Source: Bin5 sp965208965
GTDB taxonomy: Bacteria; Chloroflexota; Anaerolineae; Caldilineales; Caldilineaceae
NCBI GenBank assembly: GCA_965208965.1
Contig: OZ242384.1
Coordinates: forward strand, 2,170,001 to 2,234,000
DNA: 64,000 nucleotides
Reading direction: 5' to 3'
A program made the translations under genes and the position numbers. This document shows positions 36,978-45,817 of the stretch, piece by piece. How positions within the stretch are numbered: position 1 is the stretch's first letter; each line of letters opens with the position of its first letter. Below the pieces are notes generated by a model that did not search any database, was not told where the DNA came from, and was given only the letters and a program-made list of their open reading frames with translations.

Positions 36978-38237
36978 ATGAGAACCGCTGCTATGATTCT
37001 GGCTGGCGGAGAGGGCACTCGCCTCACAGTCCTGTCCGAAAAACGGGCCAAACCTGCAGTTCCCTTCGCCGGCAAGTTTCGGATTATCGACTTCACAATC
37101 AGCAACTGCGTCAATAGCGGCATCTACTCCGTAGGTGTTCTCACCCAGTACCGTCCCCACAGTCTCAACGAACACATCGGCATCGGTAAACCTTGGGACC
37201 TCGACCGTCAGCACGGCGGCATCCGTCTCTTGCAACCCTTTCAAGGCCGCGGCGAATCGGATTGGTATGCCGGCACCGCCGACGCAATCCTGCAGAATCT
37301 GAACTTCCTCGCTGAACACAACGCCGACACCGCCCTGATTCTCTCCGGCGACCACATCTATAAGATGGACTACGGCCCGATGCTGGACTTCCACCAGCGC
37401 AAGGGCGCCGACCTGACGATCGGCGTAATGCCCGTGCCCATCGAGGAGGCGCACCGTTTCGGCATCATGGAGACGAACTTGGAGGATGAGATCGTCCGGT
37501 TCCATGAAAAGCCGGAACAGCCGACCAGCAATCTGGCATCGATGGGCATCTATGTCTTTAACAGACGTGTGATGGAACAGCGCCTGCAGGAAAGGGGCGC
37601 TGACGGCCCCCGCACCGATTTTGGCCAGCACGTCGTCCCCGCCATGCTCGCCGCCGGCGACCGCGTCTATTCCTACCCCTTCACCGGCTACTGGGTCGAT
37701 GTTGGCACCATCGACGCCTACTGGAAAACAAGCCTCGAGCTGCTCCAATCCAACCCGGCTCTCGACCTATACACCGACAACTGGCCTATCTCCACGCGCT
37801 CGGAGGAACGCCCGCCCGCAAAATTCGGACCCCAGTCCCAGGTCGTGCAGAGCATGGTGTCCAACGGCTGCGAAGTCCATGGGGTCGTCAAGAACAGCAT
37901 CTTCAGTCCTGGCGTCTACGTAAGTCCCGGCGCGGTTGTGCAGGACAGCATTCTCATGAACGATTCCTGGATCGGCCCCGGCGCACGCGTGGAACGGGTC
38001 ATCATCGACAAACAGGTCATCGTCGGTTTTGGCGCCCAGGTCGGCTGCGCCACCTCCGACGCGCCTCCTCCCAATCAGCAGTTTGCCGACAAACTGGACA
38101 CCGGCCATACCGTCATCGGTAAGGGCGCTTTCGTACCCGATGGCGCCAGGATCGGCACCAACGTCATCGTCAACAGCGATCGGGGCGAACAGGATTTTCC
38201 ACCAAGCCTCGTCGTGGAGGACGGGCAAACCGTATAG
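36978..38237 (+). CDS. glgC: Glucose-1-phosphate adenylyltransferase
   Basis: Makes ADP-glucose for glycogen. 419 residues. N-terminal nucleotidyltransferase: GGEGTRL at 10-16, KPAVPFAGKFRIIDFTISNCVNSGI, SGDHIYKMDY at 123-132 with catalytic Asp125, and FHEKP at 175-179 whose Lys contacts glucose-1-phosphate. The C-terminal half is a left-handed beta helix with isoleucine-patch hexapeptides (SNGCEVHGVVKNSIFSPGVYV). All catalytic residues are in place. ATG 36978 is the natural start; upstream codons from TTG 36933 do not fit the family. A degenerate paralogue follows after 47 bp. Confidence 0.93.
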   Translation: MRTAAMILAGGEGTRLTVLSEKRAKPAVPFAGKFRIIDFTISNCVNSGIYSVGVLTQYRPHSLNEHIGIGKPWDLDRQHGGIRLLQPFQGRGESDWYAGTADAILQNLNFLAEHNADTALILSGDHIYKMDYGPMLDFHQRKGADLTIGVMPVPIEEAHRFGIMETNLEDEIVRFHEKPEQPTSNLASMGIYVFNRRVMEQRLQERGADGPRTDFGQHVVPAMLAAGDRVYSYPFTGYWVDVGTIDAYWKTSLELLQSNPALDLYTDNWPISTRSEERPPAKFGPQSQVVQSMVSNGCEVHGVVKNSIFSPGVYVSPGAVVQDSILMNDSWIGPGARVERVIIDKQVIVGFGAQVGCATSDAPPPNQQFADKLDTGHTVIGKGAFVPDGARIGTNVIVNSDRGEQDFPPSLVVEDGQTV

Positions 38238-38284
38238 CTTTCGTACTGCATCCCTGCGCGAACGGACCGCGAGGATTGTTTCCT

Positions 38285-39541
38285 ATGTCTTGTGCATTTG
38301 CCGTAATCATGGCCGGCGCCGACAACGCCGACCTCAGTGTCCTTACCGAAGTCCGCTCCGAGCCGGCCGTCCCCTTCGCCGGCAAGTTCCGCCTGATCGA
38401 CTTCTCTCTCAGCAACTGTGTCAACAGCGGCATCCACAATGTCGCAGTGCTCACCCAATACCGCCCCCGCAGCCTCAACGATCATATCGGCATAGGCAAA
38501 CCCTGGGATCTCGACCGCTCCAGCGGCGGCGTGCGCCTCTTGCAGCCCTACCGCGGCGGGCCTTACGGTGATTGGCAACGCGGCTCCGCCGACGCCATCC
38601 GCCGAAACCTGGACTACGTGATCCAGCAAAAGGAGGAGTGCGTACTGATCCTTTCCGGTAAACATATCTATCTGATGGACTACCGGCCCTTTCTTGAGCA
38701 CCATCAGCGCACCGGCGCCCCGGTCACCATCGCTGTCCGCCGCGTCAGCCGCCACGAGACCCATCGTTTCGGCATCGTCTCACAGGATGCGGATGACCGC
38801 GTCGTCGAGTTTCAGGAGAAACCGAGGCGCACCCAGCAGAATCTTGCCAGCATGGGCATCTATATCTTCAACCGCGACTACCTAGTCGAAGTCCTGAGCA
38901 ACGCCGGCGGCGATGACATCGGCCGCGATATCCTGCCGGGACTGGTCGCCAAACGCCATGTCAACAGCTACACTTTTCCGGGCTACTGGGCCGATGCCAG
39001 CACGGTTCAGGCCTACTGGGATGCCAATATGAGCCTGCTGGCGGAGGAGCCGGCGCTCAATCTCTATGCGCCGGAATGGGTCGTACATACCCGCAGCCAA
39101 GAGAGGGCCCCGGTCAAGCTGGGGCCGGCTGCAGACGTGGATGGGGCTCTTCTATCCAATGGTTGCCAGATCGAAGGCGCCGTGGAACGCAGCGTCCTTT
39201 CCCCTGGTGTGCAGGTGGGGGAGGGCGCCCTCGTGCGCGATAGCGTCATACTCAACGATTCCATCATCGAATCGGGCGCAGTCGTCGAGCGCTGTGTGAT
39301 CGACAAAGAAGTGCGCGTCTGCCAGGACGCGCACATCGGCTATTCGGACGGCAATAATCCCAATCCGGAGCTGCCGGCCCGACTCAACACTGGCCTCTCC
39401 CTCGTCGGCAAGGGCAGCGTCGTGCCCGCCGCCGCGCGGCTGGGCCGCAATGTCGTAATTCATCCCTACAGCGGAGCCGAAGCGTTCGGCGACAGCAGGG
39501 GCGTGGACAGCGGAACGAGCATAGGCCGAAATCTGCGTTAA
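38285..39541 (+). CDS. GlgC paralogue without key catalytic residues (GlgD-like)
   Basis: 418 residues, the same domains as glgC (KFRLIDFSLSNCVNSGI, FPGYWADASTVQAYW, beta-helix repeats). The nucleotide motif reads GADNADLSVL at 11-20 instead of GGEGTRL, and SGKHIYLMDY at 124-133 has Lys126 where the catalytic Asp belongs. FQEKP is kept. It should bind sugar phosphate but not catalyse. Bacillus GlgD and plant large subunits are regulatory partners of GlgC, so a heteromer is likely here; this is inference from the tandem layout. GAGG lies 9-10 nt before ATG 38285, which is preferred over TTG 38276. Confidence 0.85.
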   Translation: MSCAFAVIMAGADNADLSVLTEVRSEPAVPFAGKFRLIDFSLSNCVNSGIHNVAVLTQYRPRSLNDHIGIGKPWDLDRSSGGVRLLQPYRGGPYGDWQRGSADAIRRNLDYVIQQKEECVLILSGKHIYLMDYRPFLEHHQRTGAPVTIAVRRVSRHETHRFGIVSQDADDRVVEFQEKPRRTQQNLASMGIYIFNRDYLVEVLSNAGGDDIGRDILPGLVAKRHVNSYTFPGYWADASTVQAYWDANMSLLAEEPALNLYAPEWVVHTRSQERAPVKLGPAADVDGALLSNGCQIEGAVERSVLSPGVQVGEGALVRDSVILNDSIIESGAVVERCVIDKEVRVCQDAHIGYSDGNNPNPELPARLNTGLSLVGKGSVVPAAARLGRNVVIHPYSGAEAFGDSRGVDSGTSIGRNLR

Positions 39542-39589
39542 CCGGAACCTCCGAAGCCGATTTCGGTAACCGCCTTGAAAACTCTCTCT

Positions 39590-39973
39590 TTAACCCTGTT
39601 TGGCCCGAAACCCAAGCTCATTCAGAAGCGCAACCAGCCTCTCTCTCTGATCGCCCTGGATTTCGATCTCCGCTCCCTTGACCGCGCCGCCGCATCCCAA
39701 CTTGCCTTTCAGGTGTTTCAACAAAGCGCGCCTGCCCACATCAGGGCTCTTTACTCCCGTAACAATCGAGACCGTCTTCCCCTTGCGCCCCTTCCGCTCC
39801 AGGCGCACACGCACCGGTTGCGTCCCCTGGATCGCGAAGGGCGCGGCCGGGTTGCGGGGAAGCTCCTGCGGACTTTGGTCAGGCTCCGGCTCCGGGTCCG
39901 TCGAATAGACGAGTCGGGATCCCGCCCCTCTGGAAGCGCTGCGTTCCGACCTCTTTGCCTTGCGCTTGGACAT
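39590..39973 (-). CDS. SUI1/YciH-type translation initiation factor
   Basis: A 127-residue protein related to eIF1. Residues 1-55 are basic then Pro/Glu-rich (KRKAKRSERSASRGAG). The SUI1 domain occupies about 60-127: VRVRLERKGRKGKTVSIVTGV, then KHLKGKLGCGGAVKGAEIEIQGDQRERLVALLNELGF, where the GCGGAVK turn is typical. It may affect start-codon fidelity, as YciH does. The ATG at 39973 is used because upstream residues in the frame overlap the divergent AIM24 gene. It converges with the GlgC paralogue. Confidence 0.88.
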   Translation of the reverse strand: MSKRKAKRSERSASRGAGSRLVYSTDPEPEPDQSPQELPRNPAAPFAIQGTQPVRVRLERKGRKGKTVSIVTGVKSPDVGRRALLKHLKGKLGCGGAVKGAEIEIQGDQRERLVALLNELGFRAKQG

Positions 39974-40016
39974 GGTTCGTTCTTCTTCCGGTTGGAAAGT
40001 GGAAAGGAGTTGCAGC

Positions 40017-40679
40017 ATGCAGTATAGCATTAGCGGGGAGATTGCCCAGTCCGCACGCCTCGCTTTCGCCCCGGGGGAACGAGCCTGGGTCAGCAAAGGC
40101 GTCCTCATGGCCTATTCGCCCCAGATGCAGTGGAGCCTGCGCCTGCCGGGCGGCGCTGGCGGGGCCCTGCGTCGCAGCCTCTCCGGCGAAGGCATCGCCC
40201 TTACCTATCTGGAATCGAAAGCCGAAGACCAGTACGCCCTCCTCGCCGCCAACGCCCCGGGCCACCTGGAACTATGGGATCTTGAACGCGACGGCCCTGT
40301 GACGACGACGCGCGGCGCCTTCGTCGCCGCTTGGGGAGAAGACATCGATATCACCGTGACCGTCGCCCGCCGCGCCGGGGCAGCCGTTTTCGGCGGCGCC
40401 GGCCTCTTTCTGCAGACAATTTCCGGCTTCGGCTTTGTACTCGTGCACGGTAGCGGCGACTTCTTCGAACGGCAAATGGCCGCTGGCGAAGAACTTCTTG
40501 TCAGCACCGGCAATCTCGCCGCGTTCTCCTCGGGCATCGACTACGACATTCGCGGCGTGGGCGGCTGCCGTAGAATGATTTTCGGCGGAGAAGGGCTGTT
40601 TATGACCAACCTGCGCGGCCCCGGACGCGTACTGCTCCAGACTCTCAAACGCAACTACCGCGCCAGTTCAACCGGCTGA
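40017..40679 (+). CDS. AIM24 family protein
   Basis: A 220-residue, beta-rich protein of the AIM24/TIGR00266 family, which is distributed among bacteria and related to a mitochondrial inner-membrane organiser. Signature parts: GERAWVSKGVLMAYSPQMQWSL, FGGAGLFLQTISGFGFVLVHGSGDF and IFGGEGLFMTNLRGPGRVLLQTL. Function is unknown. AAAGGAG lies 6 nt before ATG 40017. It is divergent from the SUI1 gene with 43 bp between the starts. Confidence 0.87.
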   Translation: MQYSISGEIAQSARLAFAPGERAWVSKGVLMAYSPQMQWSLRLPGGAGGALRRSLSGEGIALTYLESKAEDQYALLAANAPGHLELWDLERDGPVTTTRGAFVAAWGEDIDITVTVARRAGAAVFGGAGLFLQTISGFGFVLVHGSGDFFERQMAAGEELLVSTGNLAAFSSGIDYDIRGVGGCRRMIFGGEGLFMTNLRGPGRVLLQTLKRNYRASSTG

Positions 40680-40863
40680 AGAACGCATCTTGCCTCTCTC
40701 GCCGCTGAGAGACTCCCAATAGACTTCTGTCGCGACTGCCTGGTCGAAGTTATCCTTCTACGAAATTGCGATTTGGCGTCTGTCTGCATTTCGACCACAA
40801 TGTTAAGCGGAAATTTGTCAGTGGTTATCTTGATACGCCCCTCCCCTTTCAAGGAGGTCTTTC

Positions 40864-41400
40864 ATGGTGGTAGATACTCTGTCTATGAAAAGAGCAATCA
40901 GTGGCGAGGTTCGGTTGACTGATCCTCTTGATGATGCGATTCTGACTCTGGGAGTGCGTGTCCAGGATCCCCTTTCGTATAAGGATATCGCGTCGTTGTT
41001 CGGTATTTCCCGCGACGAAGTGAGCGAGATCTGCGAGCCGTACAAGGAGTTTCAGCGAACGACTGGAGAGGAAGGCCCTGCCCTCGTCTATGCGGGGAAC
41101 CTATCTCGGGAGGCGGTTCGACCACGCGCCATGTGGGAAAATGCTTCGTTTGGGAACAGCGGACGGGAGTCTTTTCAGAAACAGCAGATAATTAACGGCG
41201 CCGACCGGCTAGCCGATCCTGTTGACGATGCCATTCTGACGTTAGGGCTGCGAATGCCCAATCCGCTTTCGTACGAGGAAATTGCAGCGCTATTCGACGA
41301 CCTGGTTCGCAAGGACGTAAGTAAAATCTGTGAGCCCTATAAGGAATTCTTACGCACAGCAGGAGAATATGGCGTCCGCGGGGTGACCAGGACGGGATAG
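40864..41400 (+). CDS. Small protein with a tandem duplicated HTH-like unit
   Basis: 178 residues made of two copies of a roughly 55-residue unit, about 17-70 and 115-170. Shared cores are DPLDDAILTLGVRVQDPLSYKDIASLFGISRDEVSEICEPYKEF and DPVDDAILTLGLRMPNPLSYEEIAALF...DVSKICEPYKEF. Each resembles the start of a helix-turn-helix (SYKDIASLFGISRDEVSEI). The second copy has an altered turn (DDLVRK). The linker is variable. No known family recognised. AAGGAGGT directly upstream of ATG 40864 is a near-perfect binding site, which strongly supports expression. Confidence 0.75.
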   Translation: MVVDTLSMKRAISGEVRLTDPLDDAILTLGVRVQDPLSYKDIASLFGISRDEVSEICEPYKEFQRTTGEEGPALVYAGNLSREAVRPRAMWENASFGNSGRESFQKQQIINGADRLADPVDDAILTLGLRMPNPLSYEEIAALFDDLVRKDVSKICEPYKEFLRTAGEYGVRGVTRTG

Positions 41401-41481
41401 GCTTCCTGGTACATTCTCGCCGCTACACCACCCACCCCTGAGCCAACTGCCGTCATACACTTCGCTCAATCTGGGCTACTC

Positions 41482-43329
41482 TCAACGCGCCGGCGCTGCG
41501 TTGAAGATCTGCCTCAAAAGATCAGAGCGTTCAACCGCAGTTGTCCAGCGCGGTTGCGCATAGTCTTCAAGCACCGCGGTCAGGATCTCCGTGCTGATAA
41601 CACGTCCGCCATGGATCGTATGGCGGACAATCAGTGAAGTACGCGTCTGCCAGCTCCACATCTGATCGAAGAACAAATTGCCCAAACCGTAGACTATGAT
41701 GCCGGGGTTCTCATTCCCATACCCATACGGCTCCATGGCCTGCGGCACGTGGCTCTGTACACCGGTGACAATGTCCGCGCCGGCCGCACGCAATTCGCGA
41801 TACTCCTGAACTTGCCGGAAGATCGGCCCCGGGTTGTAAACTTCCTCATGCTGCAGCTCAACCGCGATCACGTCGACTTCGTTGCGGAGTGCCGCGATCC
41901 TGGCAAAGATGCGCTCTTTATTTCCGTAATAGTGGCAGGCGCCCGGCCCGTCCTCGGTCGCCCAGGCAAAGCTGGGATAGTGGGCCAGCGCCGCGAAAAA
42001 GGCGAAACGGTTGCCGTTGTGCTCAAATAACAGCGGCGCGCACGCCTCCTCCTCATTCAAACCGCTCCCATAAATGGGAATCCCGTTCTCCCGATACCAG
42101 CCAATCGACTCGCGCGCTCCCTCCTGTCCGAAATCGTTGACATGGTTCCCGCTCAGTCCCACGATATCGGTACCAAGCGCCTCCAACGCCGCCCAATAGG
42201 CCGGACTGCTGCATAAGATCATGTTGTTCAAGGACGGATCAACGCTACAGCCATCCAGAAATGGCACTTCATTGCTGATGTGAGTAATGTCGGCCGCACG
42301 CAAGGTCGACGAGATCACCTGGGCCGGGTAGTCGTACCCCTTCGTTTCCATGCGTGCCGCCGTAACGCGGGCCATCGCCGTGACACCCGTCATGATCAGG
42401 GTCGTTAACTCTTTGGGGTTGCGGTTCGTCGGCTCAGCGATCTGAGGTCGCAGGGCCGCGGCCACGGCTTCTCTCTCCGTACCAAATACGGATACCACGG
42501 CAGTCAGCGGATAGGCGGCCGCGTCAAAGGTGTTGCTGACAATGTTTGAGCCGTTCAGGCGCAGTACCTTAAGAACGGGTGTAAGGCCTTCGAATGGCAC
42601 AATCGCCACGGCTCCGGTCGACGCCTCCAACACCGCGGGAAGGACGCTGCCGCCGGCCTTCTGCACCGTGTCGGCTGCCTCTTCACCGAAAATCGCCTCC
42701 AGTTCCGATACGTAATCGGCATCAACGATCAGCGGGCCGCTGCCTCTGCCCTGCCAGCGCAGCGTCAACTCCGCCATCGAAACGTCATCCTGGACTGTAG
42801 CAAAGGGCGCAACCGCCACCAGGTAGCGGGTGTATAACACACTGCCCGCCTCCCCAGTCCCGGCCACCAATCGGATCTGCACATCCGCGTTACGCGGCTG
42901 ATCGAGCAGAAAGACCGTCTTGCGAGCGCCGCCGGACACAATCTCGTCCAGTCCAAAGGCCGCAGTGAGCAGTTGACCGAAGTAGCGTTCCGGCAGAGCG
43001 GTGTCAAGCGCGACTGTCAACCAGCCGTTGCGGCTGTCTGCCTGCTGCGCCTCAGCCAGCAGCTGCGTCTCGGAGATGGTTCCCGCCTCTTCGGCCCCCT
43101 GTGTCCCGCTTGCAAAACTCGCAATCGAGGTTGCCGCCGCCACGCCAATGAGGCCCAGTAGTACAGTGACGAATAGCCGGCCGGGAGCCGGCAAGTTTGT
43201 GACTTCCACCCTGAAGGGAGCGATCCGGGCGGCTGCGAACATCCCGCGCACCCGCGCTCGAAAAACGTGCGATCCGAGCCGCAACTGCTGCCTTATCTGT
43301 CTTCGGATGGCGCCTAGTCGGTTCGACAT
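41482..43329 (-). CDS. CapA family protein (poly-gamma-glutamate capsule type)
   Basis: 615 residues. A membrane anchor lies near residues 45-70 (LFVTVLLGLIGVAAATSIASF). Residues about 75-295 lack a known domain. The CapA metallophosphatase-like domain covers about 305-600: TLIMTGVTAM, HISNEVPFLDGC, DIVGLSGNHVNDFG, VDVIAVELQHEEVY, TGVQSHVPQAMEPYG, YGLGNLFFDQ. Related proteins are PgsA of poly-gamma-glutamate synthesis. No other pgs genes lie nearby. ATG 43329 is chosen over TTG 43335; no strong binding site is seen. Divergent from the chromate transporter. Confidence 0.85.
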   Translation of the reverse strand: MSNRLGAIRRQIRQQLRLGSHVFRARVRGMFAAARIAPFRVEVTNLPAPGRLFVTVLLGLIGVAAATSIASFASGTQGAEEAGTISETQLLAEAQQADSRNGWLTVALDTALPERYFGQLLTAAFGLDEIVSGGARKTVFLLDQPRNADVQIRLVAGTGEAGSVLYTRYLVAVAPFATVQDDVSMAELTLRWQGRGSGPLIVDADYVSELEAIFGEEAADTVQKAGGSVLPAVLEASTGAVAIVPFEGLTPVLKVLRLNGSNIVSNTFDAAAYPLTAVVSVFGTEREAVAAALRPQIAEPTNRNPKELTTLIMTGVTAMARVTAARMETKGYDYPAQVISSTLRAADITHISNEVPFLDGCSVDPSLNNMILCSSPAYWAALEALGTDIVGLSGNHVNDFGQEGARESIGWYRENGIPIYGSGLNEEEACAPLLFEHNGNRFAFFAALAHYPSFAWATEDGPGACHYYGNKERIFARIAALRNEVDVIAVELQHEEVYNPGPIFRQVQEYRELRAAGADIVTGVQSHVPQAMEPYGYGNENPGIIVYGLGNLFFDQMWSWQTRTSLIVRHTIHGGRVISTEILTAVLEDYAQPRWTTAVERSDLLRQIFNAAPAR

Positions 43330-43732
43330 TGCCAATTAACTGCCTGTGCCTGATATCTGCTGGAAATCTGAGCTTTGGAGGTCTCCTGACACAGAGTCCA
43401 AGTCAAAAGTATATGGCCAACATTGGCATTGGTCAACATCCTCTCTGCCTCCCACATGCGCCGGCAGGGTCTGTCAGGAGCGCACTCCCGCTGGACGCCT
43501 CCAGTCTGACAGCCCGCCGTAATGCGGGCTTCTGACCTCAGATCCCCTGGCTACGCGGCTCGGATCCTGCGATCGGCCTGTAGATCGGACGTTGACAAAC
43601 GAGATGCACTTCGGTACATTTCCGTCTGATTCAAACAATACAACCATGTAGTCTCAACGAGTCGTATGCGCGCGGAGTTCCTGGCAAAGTCCCTCCATAT
43701 CAGAAGGACTCAATTCAGTCAGCAACAAAGGT
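43330..43732. other. Divergent intergenic region
   Basis: About 400 bp between capA and chrA-type genes. A small hairpin, AGCCCGC/GCGGGCT at 43511-43530, is present without a T-tract. No gene supported. Confidence 0.4.
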
Positions 43733-44944
43733 GTGAAATTGGCTACCGGAAACGTTGGTGAAGTCGTCAAACTGTGTGGAAAACTGGGGATCATCGGCTT
43801 TGGCGGGCCGGCCAGCCACATCGCCATGCTTGAAGACGAGGCCGTCGCCCGCCGCAAATGGCTCAGCCGCGAACACTTTCTCGACCTGGTCGGCGCCACC
43901 AATCTGATCCCCGGCCCCAATTCAACCGAGATGATGATCCATATTGGCTACCAGCGCGCCGGCTGGCCCGGGCTTATCGCCGCTGGGATCTCCTTTGTGC
44001 TGCCTGCCGTCCTCCTGTCGACGCTGATAGCCTGGGTCTACATGAAATACGGCGCGTTGCCGGCCGTGCAACCCTTTCTGGCAGGCGTAAAGCCCGCCGT
44101 CCTGGCAGTTATCCTCGGCGCCCTCTGGCGGCTGGGCCTAACAGCCTCCAAGCCCAAGGAGGCACCACACACGCGCATCGCCCTCGCCATTATCGGTATC
44201 GCAGTCGCGGTCGCCGTCTACCTCGGCGCGCCCGTAATCTGGTCGCTGATTGCGGGGGGCCTGCTGGGAATGCTCGCCCTACGTGCTATGTCCGGCTGGG
44301 GCGGAGCCGCGGCGCTGCTGGCCCTGCCGGAGAGCCGCGATGCATTCCCTTGGGCAGACCTTTCCCCTGCGTCAGCGCTCAAGTGGGCGGCTCTGCTCGC
44401 GGCCGCCGCCGTTCCCGCCTTAACCCTCGGCGCGCTCGGCCTCTTCTTCCTCAAGGTCGGCAGCGTTCTCTACGGCAGCGGCTACGTCCTCGTCGCCTTT
44501 CTCGAAGGCGATCTGGTCCACAATTACGGCTGGCTCACCCAGCAGCAACTTCTCGACGCCATCGCCATCGGCCAGTTCACGCCAGGCCCTGTCCTCTCCA
44601 CCGCCGCCTTCATCGGCTACGTGCTTTACGGCATCCCCGGCGCCCTCGTCAGCGCCGCCGCCATCTTCGCGCCCTCATTCGTCTTTGTCGCCATCCTCAA
44701 TCCCATCGTGCCCCGCCTGCGCCGCTCAGCATGGATGGGCGCCTTCCTCGACGCTGTCAACGTCAGCGCCGTCGGCCTGATGGCCGCAGTCCTCGTGCGC
44801 CTGACTACTGATATAGTCACGGCCTGGCCGGCAGCAGTGATCGCCCTGCTCGCCGCGGCCGCGGTACTTCGCTGGCGCGTCACCTCCGCCTGGGTCGTCA
44901 TCGGCGGCGCCCTGCTCGGTTGGCCGTTGTCGTTGTTGGGATAG
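43733..44944 (+). CDS. chrA: Chromate transporter (CHR family, long form)
   Basis: 403 residues, two homologous membrane halves with about 10-12 helices. First-half motif GFGGPASHIAMLEDE...LSREHFLDLVGATNLIPGPNSTEM; the second half has LTQQQLLDAIAIGQFTPGPVLSTAAFIGY. These are the CHR signature pairs (GGP and PGP). Such proteins expel chromate, though some carry sulfate. Start is a GTG at 43733; AAAGG sits just before it but too close for an ideal site, so the exact start is uncertain. The name is by family. Confidence 0.88.
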   Translation: MKLATGNVGEVVKLCGKLGIIGFGGPASHIAMLEDEAVARRKWLSREHFLDLVGATNLIPGPNSTEMMIHIGYQRAGWPGLIAAGISFVLPAVLLSTLIAWVYMKYGALPAVQPFLAGVKPAVLAVILGALWRLGLTASKPKEAPHTRIALAIIGIAVAVAVYLGAPVIWSLIAGGLLGMLALRAMSGWGGAAALLALPESRDAFPWADLSPASALKWAALLAAAAVPALTLGALGLFFLKVGSVLYGSGYVLVAFLEGDLVHNYGWLTQQQLLDAIAIGQFTPGPVLSTAAFIGYVLYGIPGALVSAAAIFAPSFVFVAILNPIVPRLRRSAWMGAFLDAVNVSAVGLMAAVLVRLTTDIVTAWPAAVIALLAAAAVLRWRVTSAWVVIGGALLGWPLSLLG

Positions 44945-44962
44945 TATTGTGAGTTCCAGGCC

Positions 44963-45781
44963 TCAACCCTCGAGGTACTGAAAGGGTTGTTCTATGGCCC
45001 GAATCAAAGGAATCATAGGCACGCCATCCACATCCAGCCATCTCCCCCAGCAGCCATTGTCAATTACGCCCTCACAATGGCCCTTGATGACCCGCTCCCA
45101 GTGGTCCTCGGAGTGAAAAAGATTTCCCCCTTTGGCGATATCCGTCGCATAGAGGAATCCCAGATAGACGAGAACAACCGGCGTCCCCAGGGAGGCCAGC
45201 TTCCACGACCAGGCGAACCGGTTGGACAGCTGGTAATGACTGTCCCGCGCGATACGCCAGTTGCCGCTGGTCGCAGCTCGGAGGCCAACAGCCGCTTCCT
45301 CGATCGCTATGCCGATCTTCTCGTGATTCTTCAGCGTTCCATCAGAGGCAGGCTTCACCAGCCGTTTCCCTTCTGATGACCGGGCCAGTTCGTTCCAGTG
45401 CGCTTTCGCCTCAACCAGAAGAAGGCCTTTGTTGCCTTGAACTGTGCACGTGCTGGCAATGTCCCAGTTGGGTGTTTTGGGGTCGTTTTCAGAGGCCGCC
45501 AGCCACCAGTTCCTCAAGCGCTCGCTCGTTGACAGGGGCAAGAGGTCCGTTGGCTTGTCCAACTCCACTTCCTCCGCCGGCGTTGTGTCCCACGAGCCGT
45601 CCTCTTTCTGCGTCGGTTTCCCGCGGGGCTGCCATATATCGTCACCTGTTATCGTGACACCATCAACGCCCACCAACCGGGTCAGCCGTCCAGCGGCCTC
45701 CTCTTTGTCGCCGTCCACGAGCAGCACACAGCGCGGCCGGCTCCCGCGATTATCTTTTCCAAGGTGCTTCGACCAACCCAC
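44963..45781 (-). CDS. Unknown protein with a PD-(D/E)XK nuclease-like motif
   Basis: 272 residues, soluble. The central segment NWDIASTCTVQGNKGLLLVEAKAHWNEL has an acidic Asp followed by a beta strand ending in E-A-K, the pattern of PD-(D/E)XK nuclease cores. The rest has Trp-rich segments and does not match any family I know. A nuclease role is inference. It starts at GTG 45781 with GGAGGA upstream, 37 bp after the topA stop on the same strand, so it may be co-transcribed with topA. Confidence 0.6.
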   Translation of the reverse strand: MGWSKHLGKDNRGSRPRCVLLVDGDKEEAAGRLTRLVGVDGVTITGDDIWQPRGKPTQKEDGSWDTTPAEEVELDKPTDLLPLSTSERLRNWWLAASENDPKTPNWDIASTCTVQGNKGLLLVEAKAHWNELARSSEGKRLVKPASDGTLKNHEKIGIAIEEAAVGLRAATSGNWRIARDSHYQLSNRFAWSWKLASLGTPVVLVYLGFLYATDIAKGGNLFHSEDHWERVIKGHCEGVIDNGCWGRWLDVDGVPMIPLIRAIEQPFQYLEG

Positions 45782-45817
45782 CCCATTCCTCCCCGCCTGT
45801 GGCCACAGAGGGTCAAG

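Noticed and set aside
43511..43530. Small hairpin AGCCCGC/GCGGGCT as a terminator
   Set aside because: It lies between two divergent genes, where no transcript needs ending, and lacks a T-tract.
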